From positions 2,418,001-2,482,000 of the forward strand of contig JAWKIJ010000001.1 in assembly GCA_041394325.1 (NCBI GenBank): a stretch of 64,000 bases of DNA, read 5' to 3'. Shown here piece after piece: positions 1 through 9,111 of the stretch. Every line of letters begins with the position of its first letter. Position 1 is the first letter of the stretch. Position numbers and translations under genes: made by a program. Under the pieces are notes generated by a model. The model was not told the origin of the DNA. It made no database searches and was given only the letters and a program-made list of their open reading frames with translations. Source of the stretch: JAWKIJ01 sp041394325 (GTDB taxonomy: Bacteria > Actinomycetota > Acidimicrobiia > Acidimicrobiales > Microtrichaceae).

Positions 1-2338
1 ATCCCGGAGGAGCCCCAGCTCGAAGGCATCCCGCGAGTGGTCGCGTCGCGCCGGCGTGTCGCCGACGCGACGGCACGCGTCGGCAAGCTCCACCAACAGC
101 GTCGGGTCGGGATCCCCGTCGAGCCAACCCTCCGCCTCGACCGCCCGTTCGAGATGTCGTCGGGCATCCTCGAACGCGGTGGTCCGGGTGGCGATCCGAC
201 CCGCCTCCCGACAACATCGGACCGCCCGATCCGGATCGCCCGCTCGGCCCGCCCGGTCCCAGTGGTACGCGGCGGTCGACACCCAGCGCCGAGGCTCGGC
301 TCGTGCAAGGGACTCGGCGCCGCCGGCGAGGCATCGATGGATGGCGGCCTGCTCCGCCTTCGAGAGCCGCTGAACGACCGCCGCACGCAGCAGATCGTGT
401 TCGACGACGAGCACCACGTCGTCGTCGAGATTCCGCTCGATCACCGCATGATTCGACAACAGGACGTCGAGGGGGCGGTAGAGATCGTCGCCTTCCACGA
501 CGATCTCCGCGAGGCGCCACGCAAGGCCCCGGCTACTCAGGCTGACGAGCCGGAGGAGCCGAACCGCCTCGTCACCCAAGCGCGACAGGCGCCGCCCGAG
601 CAGTCGATCCACCGAGGCCGGAAGGAGGTCGGCGGAGGAATCGGAGCCGGTCTGCGAAACGGCCCAGGCGAGCTCACGGCAGAGATAGGGGTTGCCGTCG
701 GCGCGGGTCGCGATCTCGGTGGCGAGTGCCGAGTCGGCCCCGATGTCGGCCTGGTCCGCTACGAACGCCCGTGCCGCGGCCTCGGGAAGTCCGTCGAGGC
801 GAAGCTCGCAGAAGGTGGTGCGGCGGGCCATCCTGGCGAGGGACTCCGCTGCCGGGTGATCGTCGCCGACCTCGTCGTGGCGGCAGGTGGCCACGACGGT
901 CAGGTCCCGCTCGGCACAGCGGTCCACGAGGTGTGCCAGCAGGTCGAGGCTTGCCCGGTCGGCCCACTGGATGTCGTCCAGTGCGATGACGAGCGGGGTT
1001 CGGCTCGCGGCCGTCTCCACGAGTGACGCGGCGGCGTCGAACAACAGGAGTCGGTCGGCCTCGTCGGCGGCGGACCGGTCGGGTGCCTCGGTCCAGGCCC
1101 CGGCGGGGGTGGACAAGACCACGGAGAGACGCGGATCGGGGACCTCCCCGACCTCGGTGGCAAGGAGGCGGAGCGGTCCACGCAGCGTTCGATATGGTCC
1201 GGTGGCCTCCGCCTCGAAGGATCGTCCTGCCACGACCCGGAGGCCTCCGGCGACGGCCGTCGCCATCAGCTCCTCCATCAGGCGGGTCTTTCCGATACCC
1301 GCCTGACCCGAGAGCACGAGGACCGCGGCGCGGCCGGCACCGCCGCGGCGGAGGAGTGCTGCACCCCGTTGCAACTCCGAGTCGCGGCCGTGAAGGACGC
1401 CTCGAGGCGCCGTGGGCGCCCACGGAGGCTTCTCCGCCGGATGGGTGGCGGGATCTCCCTCCCGGATGACGGGTGCGCTGTCGGGGCCCACCGGTGCGGA
1501 CGGGCTCGTTGTCACGATTCGGGTGGGGACGAGGGGTGCGAGCGGCTCCTCCCGGAGGATCGCCCTCGAGGTCACGGAGCACCCGACCGGGTTGGACGCC
1601 GAGCTCCTCGACGAGACGCGTCCGGATCTGCTGATAGGCGCGGAGGGCATCGGCGCTCCTGCCGTCCTCGTAAAGACCGCGCATCAGCAGCTCCCACGCG
1701 AACTCTCGGAGCGGCTCCTCGTCGACGAGGCGACGGAGGGTGCCGATGACCCGTGCGGCCGGTCCACTCGCCAGCTCGATCGCCGCGGCGTGCTCGCGGG
1801 CAGTGCGCACGAGCTCATCGACCCGCATCCGATCGGCAAGGGCGTCGGGCCAGTCCGCCAGATCGCTCCAGGGCGGGCCTCGGCGAAGTCCCAGGGCATG
1901 ATCGAGGAGCCGGGCGGCGAGGGTCACCTCACCCCGGGACCATGCCGTGAGTCCTTGGTCGGCCGACTCGGCGAACAGGTCGACGTCGAGGATCAACGGT
2001 CCCTCCTCGGCCCGGAACCGGTACCCGGCGGCGGATCGCTCGATGTTGACTCCTTGTGCGGCCCCCCGCGCCCGTCCGACATAGGTGCGCACCGTGGCCC
2101 CCGGGTCGGTGGGAAGGCGGCCGTCGGGCCACAACACCTCCTCGAACGCGCCGTCGGGTGTCGGGGCACCCCGGTGAAAGGCGAGCAGTGACAGGATCTG
2201 TCGAGTGCGGGCTCCACGGATCGGAGTCCCGACCCCACCGACGAACACGGTGAGATCCCCGAAGGCTCCGATACCGACACCCGATCCAGGCGGGAAGGGC
2301 TCCGGTGTTGCGCCGCTGTTGCGGAGCGGTGACGGCAC
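1..2338 (-). CDS. SARP/AfsR-type transcriptional activator with NTPase domain (3' end outside window, one frameshift)
   Basis: Cytoplasmic regulator of the SARP family. The first 90 or so residues are an OmpR-like winged helix (motif FEEVLWP). A BTAD domain follows (about residues 100-250, ending in GVQPGRVLRDLE), then a STAND/AAA-type ATPase with Walker A GQAGIGKTR (near 1290) and Walker B LVIALDDIQWAD (near 970). The frame changes near 1560; removing one G from a GGG run gives the expected ending DLEAILRE and joins both parts. The C-terminus runs off the left edge. I chose GTG at 2338 because TACGAT lies exactly 7-12 bases upstream, which suggests a leaderless mRNA. It is divergent from the cyclase-like gene at 2385, which may be a target. 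The family is sure; targets are unknown. Confidence 0.85.
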
Positions 2339-2344
2339 GGCGTG

Positions 2345-2350
2345 ATCGTA
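2345..2350 (-). promoter_or_regulatory. -10 element of a leaderless promoter for the SARP gene
   Basis: TACGAT on the minus strand fits TANNNT and sits at -12 to -7 of the GTG at 2338, the spacing seen in leaderless actinobacterial genes. The 46-bp gap to the divergent gene at 2385 must also hold that gene's promoter. Confidence 0.5.
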
Positions 2351-2384
2351 ACGGCATGGCCGTTCCCGATAAGGAGGAAACACC

Positions 2385-2990
2385 ATGTGGGACCTGATCG
2401 ATCGCGTCGACCGCACGGGAAGGCCCGTCGGCGGGGAGCCCGTGTCGCTCGACGGTGGCGATCCGCTCACCCGTCGGATGGAGGACTGCATCGTGCTGTC
2501 GGTGGACCAGTCGTCCTCCAGCCGCCGGATCGACTCGTTGGGCGACGATGCCGCCTTTCGGGAGCAGCGGTCGCTGTGGGCACTGATCGAGTCGGTCTGC
2601 ACGAAGTGGGGCGGCCACGTCTGTGGATGGCGCGGTGACGGCGCGCTGGCTCGCTTCGGTGAGGCGGCGAGCGCCGTCGAAGCCGCGCTGGCCATCGTTG
2701 GCGGGGCCGCCGGGCTACCGCGACCCGTCGGCACCTCCCCTGCAGTCCTCCGCGCCGGGATCTCGCGCGGGCCGGCGCTGCTCGACCAGGACGGCCATGT
2801 GTTCGGAGTGACCTTGTTGAGCGCTGTTCGGTTGTGCGCGATCGCCCCCGGGGCGAGCATCGTCGTGACCGACTCGATGGCGCACACCCCCCGGATCGGC
2901 CATCGCTACCGACTCCGCTCCGTCGGGAGGGTCGCACTGAAGGGCATTCGCGAACCCGTGGGCGCGTGGGACCTTCGGCGGCGTCGCTGA
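2385..2990 (+). CDS. class III nucleotidyl cyclase-like domain protein
   Basis: A 201-residue soluble protein made almost entirely of a class III adenylate/guanylate cyclase homology domain. Visible family motifs are VLSVDQSS (position of the first metal-binding Asp), GWRGDGALARF (second metal Asp), the LRAGISRGPAL strand, VFGVTLLSAVRLCAIAPG, and a C-terminal VALKGIREPVGAWDL. The region around the first metal site is unlike active enzymes (SSSSRRID instead of GFT), so it may bind nucleotides without being catalytic. A strong AAGGAGG ribosome site precedes ATG 2385. It is divergent from a SARP regulator, a common arrangement for regulator and target. Confidence 0.75.
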   Translation: MWDLIDRVDRTGRPVGGEPVSLDGGDPLTRRMEDCIVLSVDQSSSSRRIDSLGDDAAFREQRSLWALIESVCTKWGGHVCGWRGDGALARFGEAASAVEAALAIVGGAAGLPRPVGTSPAVLRAGISRGPALLDQDGHVFGVTLLSAVRLCAIAPGASIVVTDSMAHTPRIGHRYRLRSVGRVALKGIREPVGAWDLRRRR

Positions 2991-3018
2991 ACTCGCGACG
3001 GTCGCCTTCCGCCGGATC

Positions 3019-3354
3019 TCATTCCTCGGCGAGACCGGTGCTCTCCTCGCCGCGGTCGGGACTGCTTCGGTCGGGCTCGCGGTGGAACTCGACGGCGAAC
3101 GTCGCCGGCCCGGGCAGGTCGACGTGGTGGAGTCGACCTGGCGGGATGACCACCGACCCGGGTGCGGTGAGATGGATCGGATGTCGTGGGTCGTCTTCGA
3201 ACACGAAGTCGACCGACCCGCTGCGTACGAGCAGCCGTCCCCAGACCCTGTCCGCAACCCGGTGGGCCCGGCGCAGCCCGGCCGGGTGGTGATCCTGGTC
3301 GAATTCCTCGGTGGTTCGGACGTATTCGAGGCCGGGTGGCAGTTCGTCGTCCAT
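3019..3354 (-). CDS. DUF1971 / TehB-like cupin protein
   Basis: A 111-residue single-domain protein resembling DUF1971, the small beta-barrel domain also found at the N-terminus of some tellurite-resistance TehB proteins. Diagnostic stretches are LPPGLEYVRTTEEFD, then PAGLRRAHRVADRVWGRLLVRSGS, VVIPPGRLHHVDL and AVEFHREP. His residues in the PPGRLHHV turn could hold a metal. No methyltransferase domain is attached, so a tellurite role cannot be claimed. ATG 3354 has a GAGGAG site just upstream. It is convergent with the cyclase-like gene. Confidence 0.7.
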   Translation of the reverse strand: MDDELPPGLEYVRTTEEFDQDHHPAGLRRAHRVADRVWGRLLVRSGSVDFVFEDDPRHPIHLTAPGSVVIPPGRLHHVDLPGPATFAVEFHREPDRSSPDRGEESTGLAEE

Positions 3355-3613
3355 TTCTGACTCCTCGTCGTGGTCGGATCAAGTCGGTGTGAGTCCGGCA
3401 TGAGGCGTCCGCATACCGGCGAGTCGGTAGGTGCCGGCCGCGACGCTAGGCCGCGGGTGCGGCCGGTAGAGTTCGGCGACGCGAATGGTTGCTCGAGACC
3501 GGTTCGCGTCGGCGTCCCGAGTCGAGATCGGTTCGCTCATCGTCGTGTCCGGACCGGGAACCTCCCGCCGCCGGACCCCGTCGACCACATTGCAAGCCGG
3601 AAAGGCCTTTCCC

Positions 3614-3937
3614 ATGACCTCAACTTCAGGCGATGCGCCGACCGGTGTGCCCTCCCCCGAGGAGCTCCAGCGCTCACTGGACGTGGCCCGTGAGGCGGCG
3701 GACCGCCTTCAACTCCAGTACGACGAACTGCTCGCCGATCCCGGGGTGATCCAGGAGGACCGCGATTCGGTGGGTGCGTTGCTGACCACCGCCAAGGCCG
3801 CGGTCGCAGCGGCCGAAGCGGCGGTCTCGCGGGCGGCCGACGGGACCTACGGCGTTTGTGAGGTCTGCGGCAACCCGATTCCACCCGCCCGGCTCGAGGC
3901 ACTTCCCGAGGCACGACGTTGCGTCGGCTGCGCGTGA
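3614..3937 (+). CDS. TraR/DksA-type zinc-finger protein
   Basis: A 107-residue protein with an N-terminal helical hairpin (about residues 10-75, charged and Ala-rich) and a C-terminal four-cysteine finger, CEVCGNPIPPARLEALPEARRCVGC, as in DksA/TraR proteins that enter the RNA polymerase secondary channel. Actinobacterial members are usually annotated as RNA polymerase-binding or general stress proteins. An in-frame extension back to 3485 looks non-coding, so I use ATG 3614, which has a modest GGAAAGG site. The 259 bases upstream of it contain no gene. Confidence 0.8.
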   Translation: MTSTSGDAPTGVPSPEELQRSLDVAREAADRLQLQYDELLADPGVIQEDRDSVGALLTTAKAAVAAAEAAVSRAADGTYGVCEVCGNPIPPARLEALPEARRCVGCA

Positions 3938-4047
3938 CGAGCCTGCCGTCACATCGTCGCCCGAGCCGCCCTCGGTAGGTCTCGGGCCGCGCGGTCGGCA
4001 CCGCCTCCAACGTCGTGCACCGCAGCCGAGTGACGCGGCGAAGGGGG

Positions 4048-4093
4048 CCTTCGGGGGGATCACGTCATATCGCAACCGTGATCCCCCCGAAGG
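4048..4093. terminator. bidirectional hairpin terminator
   Basis: A perfect 17-bp inverted repeat (CCTTCGGGGGGATCACG, 4048-4064, with its complement at 4077-4093) around a 12-base loop lies between the convergent zinc-finger and truncated-hemoglobin genes. No long T tract follows on either side, so termination efficiency is uncertain, but position and stem strength fit. Confidence 0.7.
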
Positions 4094-4107
4094 TTTGGGG
4101 TGGGGGC

Positions 4108-4524
4108 CTATGCAACCGCGCCGACGAGGACCTGGGCGCGCGGGTCCGGACCGCCGAGCCGGTGTTCCTGTGCTTCGGCCACATGGTGGGCAAGGCGCAG
4201 GGCGCGCTGGGCGAGCGGGCCGCGCCAGCCTTCCTCGACGGTCTCGTGAAAGAGCTCCAGCCAGCGTCGGAAGTGGCTCGGTGTGTAGGGAGCGACGGCG
4301 TTCACGCGCTCGTGAGCGCGTGAGAGGTTTCCCGAGTAGCCCTCGACCCCGAGCAGCGCCCTGCACCAGAAGGAGGTGAGCTTGGGCAGGTGTGCCGACC
4401 AGTCGACCCGGGCGACCTGGTTGTACATGGGGGCGAGCAACTCGTCCTGTGCGACCGCACGGTAGAAGCGGCGCACCATCTCCTCGATGTCCTCGACCGA
4501 GTCGAGGTCGCCGCGGACGGTCAT
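4108..4524 (-). CDS. group III truncated hemoglobin
   Basis: A 138-residue 2-over-2 globin. Family features are VRRFYRAVAQDELLAPMY in helices A-B, the W..HLPKLTSFWCRALLG segment with conserved Phe-Trp, GNLSRAHERV carrying the proximal-region His, and HFRRWLELFHETVEEGW. Group III proteins bind O2/NO; a redox or NO-detoxifying role is usual but not proven here. An upstream TTG at 4569 is possible, but the globin fold starts near ATG 4524. Its promoter carries an 18-bp inverted repeat shared with the NnrS gene at 6316, which supports an NO-response role. Confidence 0.85.
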   Translation of the reverse strand: MTVRGDLDSVEDIEEMVRRFYRAVAQDELLAPMYNQVARVDWSAHLPKLTSFWCRALLGVEGYSGNLSRAHERVNAVAPYTPSHFRRWLELFHETVEEGWRGPLAQRALRLAHHVAEAQEHRLGGPDPRAQVLVGAVA

Positions 4525-4572
4525 CGGCCTGCTCGGGATACCCACGGCCCTGCTCCACTCACGAGGCAATAC

Positions 4573-4590
4573 TTCTAGCTAGAGCTAGAA
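4573..4590. promoter_or_regulatory. inverted repeat overlapping the hemoglobin promoter
   Basis: TTCTAGCT and AGCTAGAA separated by two bases. On the minus strand the TANNNT-type -10 elements TATGTT and TATTCT lie at 4597-4587, so the repeat covers the -10 and the transcription start, as a repressor site would. A related element is at 6270-6287. Confidence 0.6.
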
Positions 4591-4628
4591 TAACATACTC
4601 CCCCGGTGGGGCCAAGCGTCCGGGTCGG

Positions 4629-5981
4629 TCAGGTGCCCGGATAGGAGATCGACGACGCCCAGCACGCAAGTTGCGTGTCGCCGGTCGGGCAGTGGTTGAC
4701 GGGCGGTTCGAGCACCCGGATGCGATCCCGGGTGACGAGGCCGTCGAGAAGCGTGTCGGCGACGGTCTGGGTGAGGCCCAGCTCGCGCCACCCCGCGGCG
4801 GTGTCGCGGTCGGCACCTCCGGCGGCCTGCCAGGTGGCGGGGCCACTGCTCGTCTCGGTCTGGATCGATCCGAAGTCGCGCAATGCGACGGCGAAGACTC
4901 GGGCGGTCTCCCGAAGACGTCCTGTGAACCCGCGGCCGTCGAGCCATTGGTCGATCTCGGCGTCACTGATGTCGACCACCCAACGGGTGCCGTCGGGGAT
5001 CATCCCCGCGAGGCACGACGACGCACCCATCACCACCGTGCACGGTGCGGGGTCGGACGTGATGGAGCGGGACTCGAGCTTCGAGGCCGGCGCCACACTC
5101 ACCCCACAGGTCGTGCCGATCCGGGGGTCGTAGGGGGACGTGACGTCGGAGGGGCAGGGGGGCCCGGTCATGGATGCCTGCTTTCCCACGGCGAACTTGA
5201 GGGCGTGGGCGATCCGACCGGACTTCACCTCCTTGGGGGTGGTGAGGCCGGCGGTTCGTGGCAGCCCCGCGCCGTTCCCCGGTGGGAAGTTGCCGAGGTA
5301 CGTACGCACGTCGACGAGTTGGCCGTCGGGCCCCGTCACCGGTGCCAGTGTGGCCGCGCACATGTGGTAGTTGGGGTCGAAACCGGCGGCGACGTTGTTG
5401 AGATCGAGTTGGCAGTCGAGCTGCCTGTTGTCATAGTTGTCGGTCTTCGGTGTCGAGAGTCTCCAATAGTCCACCTCGTGTCCCGTCGACGCGTCGAACA
5501 CCACCGCGAGAGCGTCCTTGCCGTCGGAGGGACGCCAGCTCGAACTCCAAGGCACTCTGGTGCCGAGGTCGACGTTGAAGTTGCCGGCGAACTCACCGGG
5601 GGGCGCCGGCCGGTGGTAGGCGCGGATCGTTGTCGTGTCCGTATTGCTGCAATAGAGGGGTAGCGAGTAGTCGTTGGCGGGCTGGTCGTCCACGCCGATC
5701 TCGAGACCGGGATGGAAGCCGTCGTTGTCGGCGTAGAGCCAGATCCGGTCCGCCCACTTGGCGTTGTCGGGAGACGTGGCGATCTGTGCGGCCGGAACCT
5801 CCCACGCTCGCGGAGTGGCCCCGGCGATGATCGTGCACGCAGCCGCCGGATCCCCCGACGGCGGGTTGGTCGGAGTGCTCGGTGTGCAACCCGCCAGGCC
5901 GATGGTGAACACGCCGACCGCCGCAGCCACCGCCGGACCGCGCCGGTTCGAACGTGTCCCGCCGGTGAAGATCGAACCCAT
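4629..5981 (-). CDS. secreted lipoprotein of unknown function
   Basis: A 450-residue exported protein. The N-terminus has an arginine pair, a hydrophobic run (AVAAAVGVFTIGLAGC) and a lipobox ending in GLAGC at about residue 32, followed by a Thr/Pro-rich linker. The mature part is rich in Trp, Asp and paired cysteines (for example DCQLDLNNVAAGF and NHCPTGDTQLACW), suggesting a disulfide-bonded extracellular beta domain. I do not recognise a catalytic motif. ATG 5981 has GGAGGGG four bases upstream. It lies between the hemoglobin and NnrS genes, transcribed like the former, but with no sign of belonging to the NO response. Confidence 0.7.
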   Translation of the reverse strand: MGSIFTGGTRSNRRGPAVAAAVGVFTIGLAGCTPSTPTNPPSGDPAAACTIIAGATPRAWEVPAAQIATSPDNAKWADRIWLYADNDGFHPGLEIGVDDQPANDYSLPLYCSNTDTTTIRAYHRPAPPGEFAGNFNVDLGTRVPWSSSWRPSDGKDALAVVFDASTGHEVDYWRLSTPKTDNYDNRQLDCQLDLNNVAAGFDPNYHMCAATLAPVTGPDGQLVDVRTYLGNFPPGNGAGLPRTAGLTTPKEVKSGRIAHALKFAVGKQASMTGPPCPSDVTSPYDPRIGTTCGVSVAPASKLESRSITSDPAPCTVVMGASSCLAGMIPDGTRWVVDISDAEIDQWLDGRGFTGRLRETARVFAVALRDFGSIQTETSSGPATWQAAGGADRDTAAGWRELGLTQTVADTLLDGLVTRDRIRVLEPPVNHCPTGDTQLACWASSISYPGT

Positions 5982-6269
5982 CGCCCCTCCGATACCTGGT
6001 CCCGCAATGTCGGAGGGACGATAGTTCGTCCGCTCTCGGTCCGCTCTCGACCTGACGGCGGAGTCGCCGCCTGGCCGGGGCTGGTTCGTTCGGCCCTTGC
6101 GGAGCCCGGGAAGCGTGCGCTCCTCGGACCCTGCCGATGCGGACGCGCCACACTTTGGGGGGCCTTCTCCAGGTACTCCCAGGAGAACTCGCCGGAGTGC
6201 TCGGCGTCGAACTGGTTCGATCACCGCGTCCGACTGCGTCCGTTCGCCGTCGATGATCTACCTGCTTAT

Positions 6270-6287
6270 TTCTAGTAGTATATAGAA
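6270..6287. promoter_or_regulatory. inverted repeat in the NnrS promoter
   Basis: An 18-bp element with TTCTAG at one end and TAGAA at the other, the same length and the same end bases as the site at 4573-4590. It overlaps a TAGTAT (-10-like) at 6276-6281, 28 bases before the ATG, and so is placed to block RNA polymerase. Confidence 0.6.
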
Positions 6288-6315
6288 GAACAGTTGGAAG
6301 TGATGCGGAGGTCGG

Positions 6316-8130
6316 ATGGACGCAGGGACGGCAGACACTGTGACCGATGACGAGGACGGAGCGGCCGATGTCGTGCTCGACGTCCGACCTCTGATCGAGC
6401 GGGGGGAGGAGCCCTTCGGGACGATCATGCAGACGGTGGCCGCGCTGGACGGCCGGGCTCTCATGTTGATCGCCCCGTTCGAGCCGACACCGCTCCAAGG
6501 AGTGCTGGGGGCACAGGGCTTCACCTATCGCTCCGAGCAGGTCTCCGAGGCGGAGTGGCGGGTGCGTTTCGAGCCGGGCGGTCGACAGGACCGGACCCAC
6601 GAGTCCGAGGACGAGCCGTCGGCGGGTGCCGCCGACGTCGACGAGGGCGCCGCCGCCGATCCGACGGTCCGCTCGACCGACACGGCCTCGGGGGATTCCC
6701 CCTTCACCATCAGGCCCCGAGGTGTCCCGTCCGCGGGGTCCCCGGCGCGGTCGGCCGCCAGCACCTCGGTACGGCCGACCGCCACCGGATCGTCGTGGGC
6801 GGCTCCCGCGTCGGCGATGCCGGTCAACCCGACCCTGAACGTGCCACCGCCCTCGTTGCCGCTCGGCCTCCTCGCCGCTGCTGCCGCGGGCCTGATCGGC
6901 TTCGGCGCCGCCATGGTGAACACTGCGCCGACTGCGATGCTCGCGCCCCGGCACGACCACGTCATCGCCGCGGCCCACCTCGGCGTACTCGCCTTCTTGA
7001 GCACCGCGGTACTCGGCGCCCTTCATCAGTTCGGACCGGTGGTCGGTGGGCGGCCGCTCCGTTCGATTCGGGCGGCGATCGTCACGGCTCTGCTGTGGGT
7101 GCCCGGGGTCTGGCTGATACCCGTCGGGTTCGCGACCGGGAGGATGGGGGTGCTCCAGGCGGGTGGGGTTCTCGCCACCACCGCGGTGTGCGTTGCCGCG
7201 TGGAACCTGTCGCGGCCCCTGTCGGCGAGTGGAAGGGGCGCCCCGATCGTGGGGCTCCGCCTGGCGGTGTCCTACCTGGTGCTCACCGCGGCGTTCGGGG
7301 TCACCTACGCGTTCGACCGCGGCACCTTCTGGTTCTCCCTGCTTCCCCACCGGGTCCTCGCGCACGCGCATCTCGGACTGTTCGGCTGGCTCGGCCTTGC
7401 GTACGTGGCGGTCGCCGAGAAGCTCTGGCCGATGTTCCTCCTTGCGCACCGCCCGCATGCCCGGGACGGCGAGCGAGCGGTCCGGTTCGTCGGGGCCGGT
7501 GCCCCGCTCCTCACCGTCGGCCTGCTGTTCGGGTCGGCCCCGCTGACGACGTTGGCGGCCGCACTCGTAGCCGTCGGGCTCGGCTTCCACCTGGCATCGC
7601 TGGCCTCGGTGATCCGCCATCGCCGCCGCGGCCTCGAAGTGCTGCACGGGTTCGTGCTCGCCTCGGCCGCCTGTCTGGTCGGTGCGGTGGTGATGGCCTG
7701 CGTGGCGGGGGTCGCGCCGGTCGCCTATGGGACCAGGTCGCGCCTGGTCACCGCCGAAGTGCTGTGCGCGATCCTGTGGTTGACACTCGCCGTGGTCGGC
7801 CACTCCCACAAGATCGTTCCGTTCATCTCGTGGAATCGACTCCGCGATCGGGGCATCACCACCGCCGGGGACGGTCGCCCCCTGCTGTTCGCGCACCTCG
7901 TGAACCCGATCCTCGAATGGGTGACGTTCCTCCTCGCCGTGCTCGCTGCCGTCTGTGGTGTCGTCGGCGCGCTGACCGGAACGGTTGCGCTGGTCCGGGT
8001 TGCGGGAGTGGCGCTGCTCCTCGTCGGTGTGGGCGCGGTGACGAACCTGGCGTCGGGGCCGGTCCTGATCATCCGCCGGCACGGGTGCGGCAACACCGGT
8101 ACCGCATTGGACCGTACGGTCACGAGTTGA
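6316..8130 (+). CDS. DUF2249-NnrS fusion, heme/NO-stress membrane protein
   Basis: A 604-residue protein in two parts. Residues about 15-90 are a DUF2249 domain (LDVRPLIERGEEPFGTIM and FEPTPLQGVL). After a Pro/Ser-rich linker, residues about 180-590 form roughly a dozen membrane helices with NnrS-like histidines (HDHVIAAAHLGVLAF, LGALHQFG, HRVLAHAHLGLFGWLG, VVGHSHKIVPFISW). NnrS proteins are linked to NO resistance and DUF2249 occurs in di-iron/NO-repair proteins. GGAGG precedes ATG 6316. Fe-S maturation genes follow immediately, suggesting one operon for sensing or tolerating NO and repairing clusters. Confidence 0.85.
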   Translation: MDAGTADTVTDDEDGAADVVLDVRPLIERGEEPFGTIMQTVAALDGRALMLIAPFEPTPLQGVLGAQGFTYRSEQVSEAEWRVRFEPGGRQDRTHESEDEPSAGAADVDEGAAADPTVRSTDTASGDSPFTIRPRGVPSAGSPARSAASTSVRPTATGSSWAAPASAMPVNPTLNVPPPSLPLGLLAAAAAGLIGFGAAMVNTAPTAMLAPRHDHVIAAAHLGVLAFLSTAVLGALHQFGPVVGGRPLRSIRAAIVTALLWVPGVWLIPVGFATGRMGVLQAGGVLATTAVCVAAWNLSRPLSASGRGAPIVGLRLAVSYLVLTAAFGVTYAFDRGTFWFSLLPHRVLAHAHLGLFGWLGLAYVAVAEKLWPMFLLAHRPHARDGERAVRFVGAGAPLLTVGLLFGSAPLTTLAAALVAVGLGFHLASLASVIRHRRRGLEVLHGFVLASAACLVGAVVMACVAGVAPVAYGTRSRLVTAEVLCAILWLTLAVVGHSHKIVPFISWNRLRDRGITTAGDGRPLLFAHLVNPILEWVTFLLAVLAAVCGVVGALTGTVALVRVAGVALLLVGVGAVTNLASGPVLIIRRHGCGNTGTALDRTVTS

Positions 8131-8144
8131 GGAGGTCGGTCGAA

Positions 8145-8462
8145 GTGACATTGACGAACGATCCGATCGAACGGGTGTACCACGCCCTCCGGCAGGTCTA
8201 CGACCTCGAGTTGGGCCTCGACATCGTCAGCCTCGGTCTGATCTACCGCCTCGAGGCGGACGGCCACCGGGTGAGGATCGACATGACGCTCACGACGCCC
8301 GGCTGTCCCGTCTCCGAGACGTTGCCGGAGATGGCCAGGCTGGCCGCGGCCCAGGCCCTGGGACCCGACGGCGAGGAGCGGATCGACTTCTCCGTCGTGT
8401 GGGATCCTCCCTGGTGCCCGGACCTGATCGACCCCGAGAGCCTGGCATCATTGGGCCTGTGA
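8145..8462 (+). CDS. MIP18/SufT-like (DUF59) Fe-S assembly protein
   Basis: A 105-residue DUF59 protein related to SufT and PaaD: LDIVSLGLIYRLE, a TTPGCPVSETLPEMA loop with the family Cys, and VVWDPPWCPDLI at the end. Members help load Fe-S clusters onto targets. GTG 8145 follows a GAGGAGG site and begins 14 bases after the NnrS gene, so the two are probably co-transcribed. Confidence 0.85.
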   Translation: MTLTNDPIERVYHALRQVYDLELGLDIVSLGLIYRLEADGHRVRIDMTLTTPGCPVSETLPEMARLAAAQALGPDGEERIDFSVVWDPPWCPDLIDPESLASLGL

Positions 8463-8499
8463 ACGCGGCGCGCCATCCGACGGGTACCCGGGGCGCCGC

Positions 8500-9111
8500 G
8501 TGACGAAGCCGGTCGTCCTGATCACCGACGCGGCTCGGAGGAAGATCCTCGAACTGCTCGCCCAGGAGGAGGACAACGAGGCGCTCGGCCTCCGGTTGGA
8601 GGTCACCGGCGTCAACGGTCCCGAATACCGCTACGACCTCGCGTTCGACTCGGTCGACGCGGCGGGTGAGGGCGACTCGGTGGTCGACTGGCTGGGGCTT
8701 CGGGTCATCGTCGCGGCCGACTCGATAGACAAGCTCCAGGGCGCTCAGCTCGACGTACCGAGCACCGGCGGCGGCCTGGTGATGCGCAATCCCAACCGAC
8801 CGGATCCGATGGCGGGGATGGACGTGGAACTGACCGGCGGGGTGGCGGAGAGGATCAACACACTGCTGGAACGGGTGATCAATCCCAGCCTCGCCCAACA
8901 CGGCGGTTTCGCCGAGTTGCGGTCCTGGGACGAGCCGCGTGCCTACATCTTCATGGGTGGCGGGTGTCAGGGATGTGCGGTGTCCTCGATCACGTTGCGA
9001 ACCGGCATCGAACGGACCTTGAAGGATCACATCCCCGAGATCGTCGAGGTGGTCGACGTGACCGACCACGCCGCCGGGACCAACCCCTACTACGAGCCGT
9101 CGAAGAAGTAG
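8500..9111 (+). CDS. Nfu-type Fe-S carrier with IscA-like N-domain
   Basis: A 203-residue protein with an A-type (HesB/IscA-like) N-terminal domain (about 1-105) lacking the usual Cys triad, and a C-terminal NifU/Nfu domain (about 115-195) with the cluster-binding motif GGGCQGCAVSSITL. This is the NfuA layout, which in other bacteria protects Fe-S proteins under oxidative or NO stress. GTG 8500 follows the DUF59 gene by 37 bases. Its last 22 bases overlap the convergent radical SAM gene. Confidence 0.85.
   Translation: MTKPVVLITDAARRKILELLAQEEDNEALGLRLEVTGVNGPEYRYDLAFDSVDAAGEGDSVVDWLGLRVIVAADSIDKLQGAQLDVPSTGGGLVMRNPNRPDPMAGMDVELTGGVAERINTLLERVINPSLAQHGGFAELRSWDEPRAYIFMGGGCQGCAVSSITLRTGIERTLKDHIPEIVEVVDVTDHAAGTNPYYEPSKK

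Noticed and set aside
674..2887. Single 737-residue gene starting at 2887 on the minus strand
   Set aside because: The first 180 residues overlap the well-supported cyclase-like gene and have no domain; the regulator begins at GTG 2338.
5593..8151. 852-residue minus-strand open frame
   Set aside because: Antisense to the NnrS gene, with low-complexity Arg/Gly/Asp composition and no recognisable domain.
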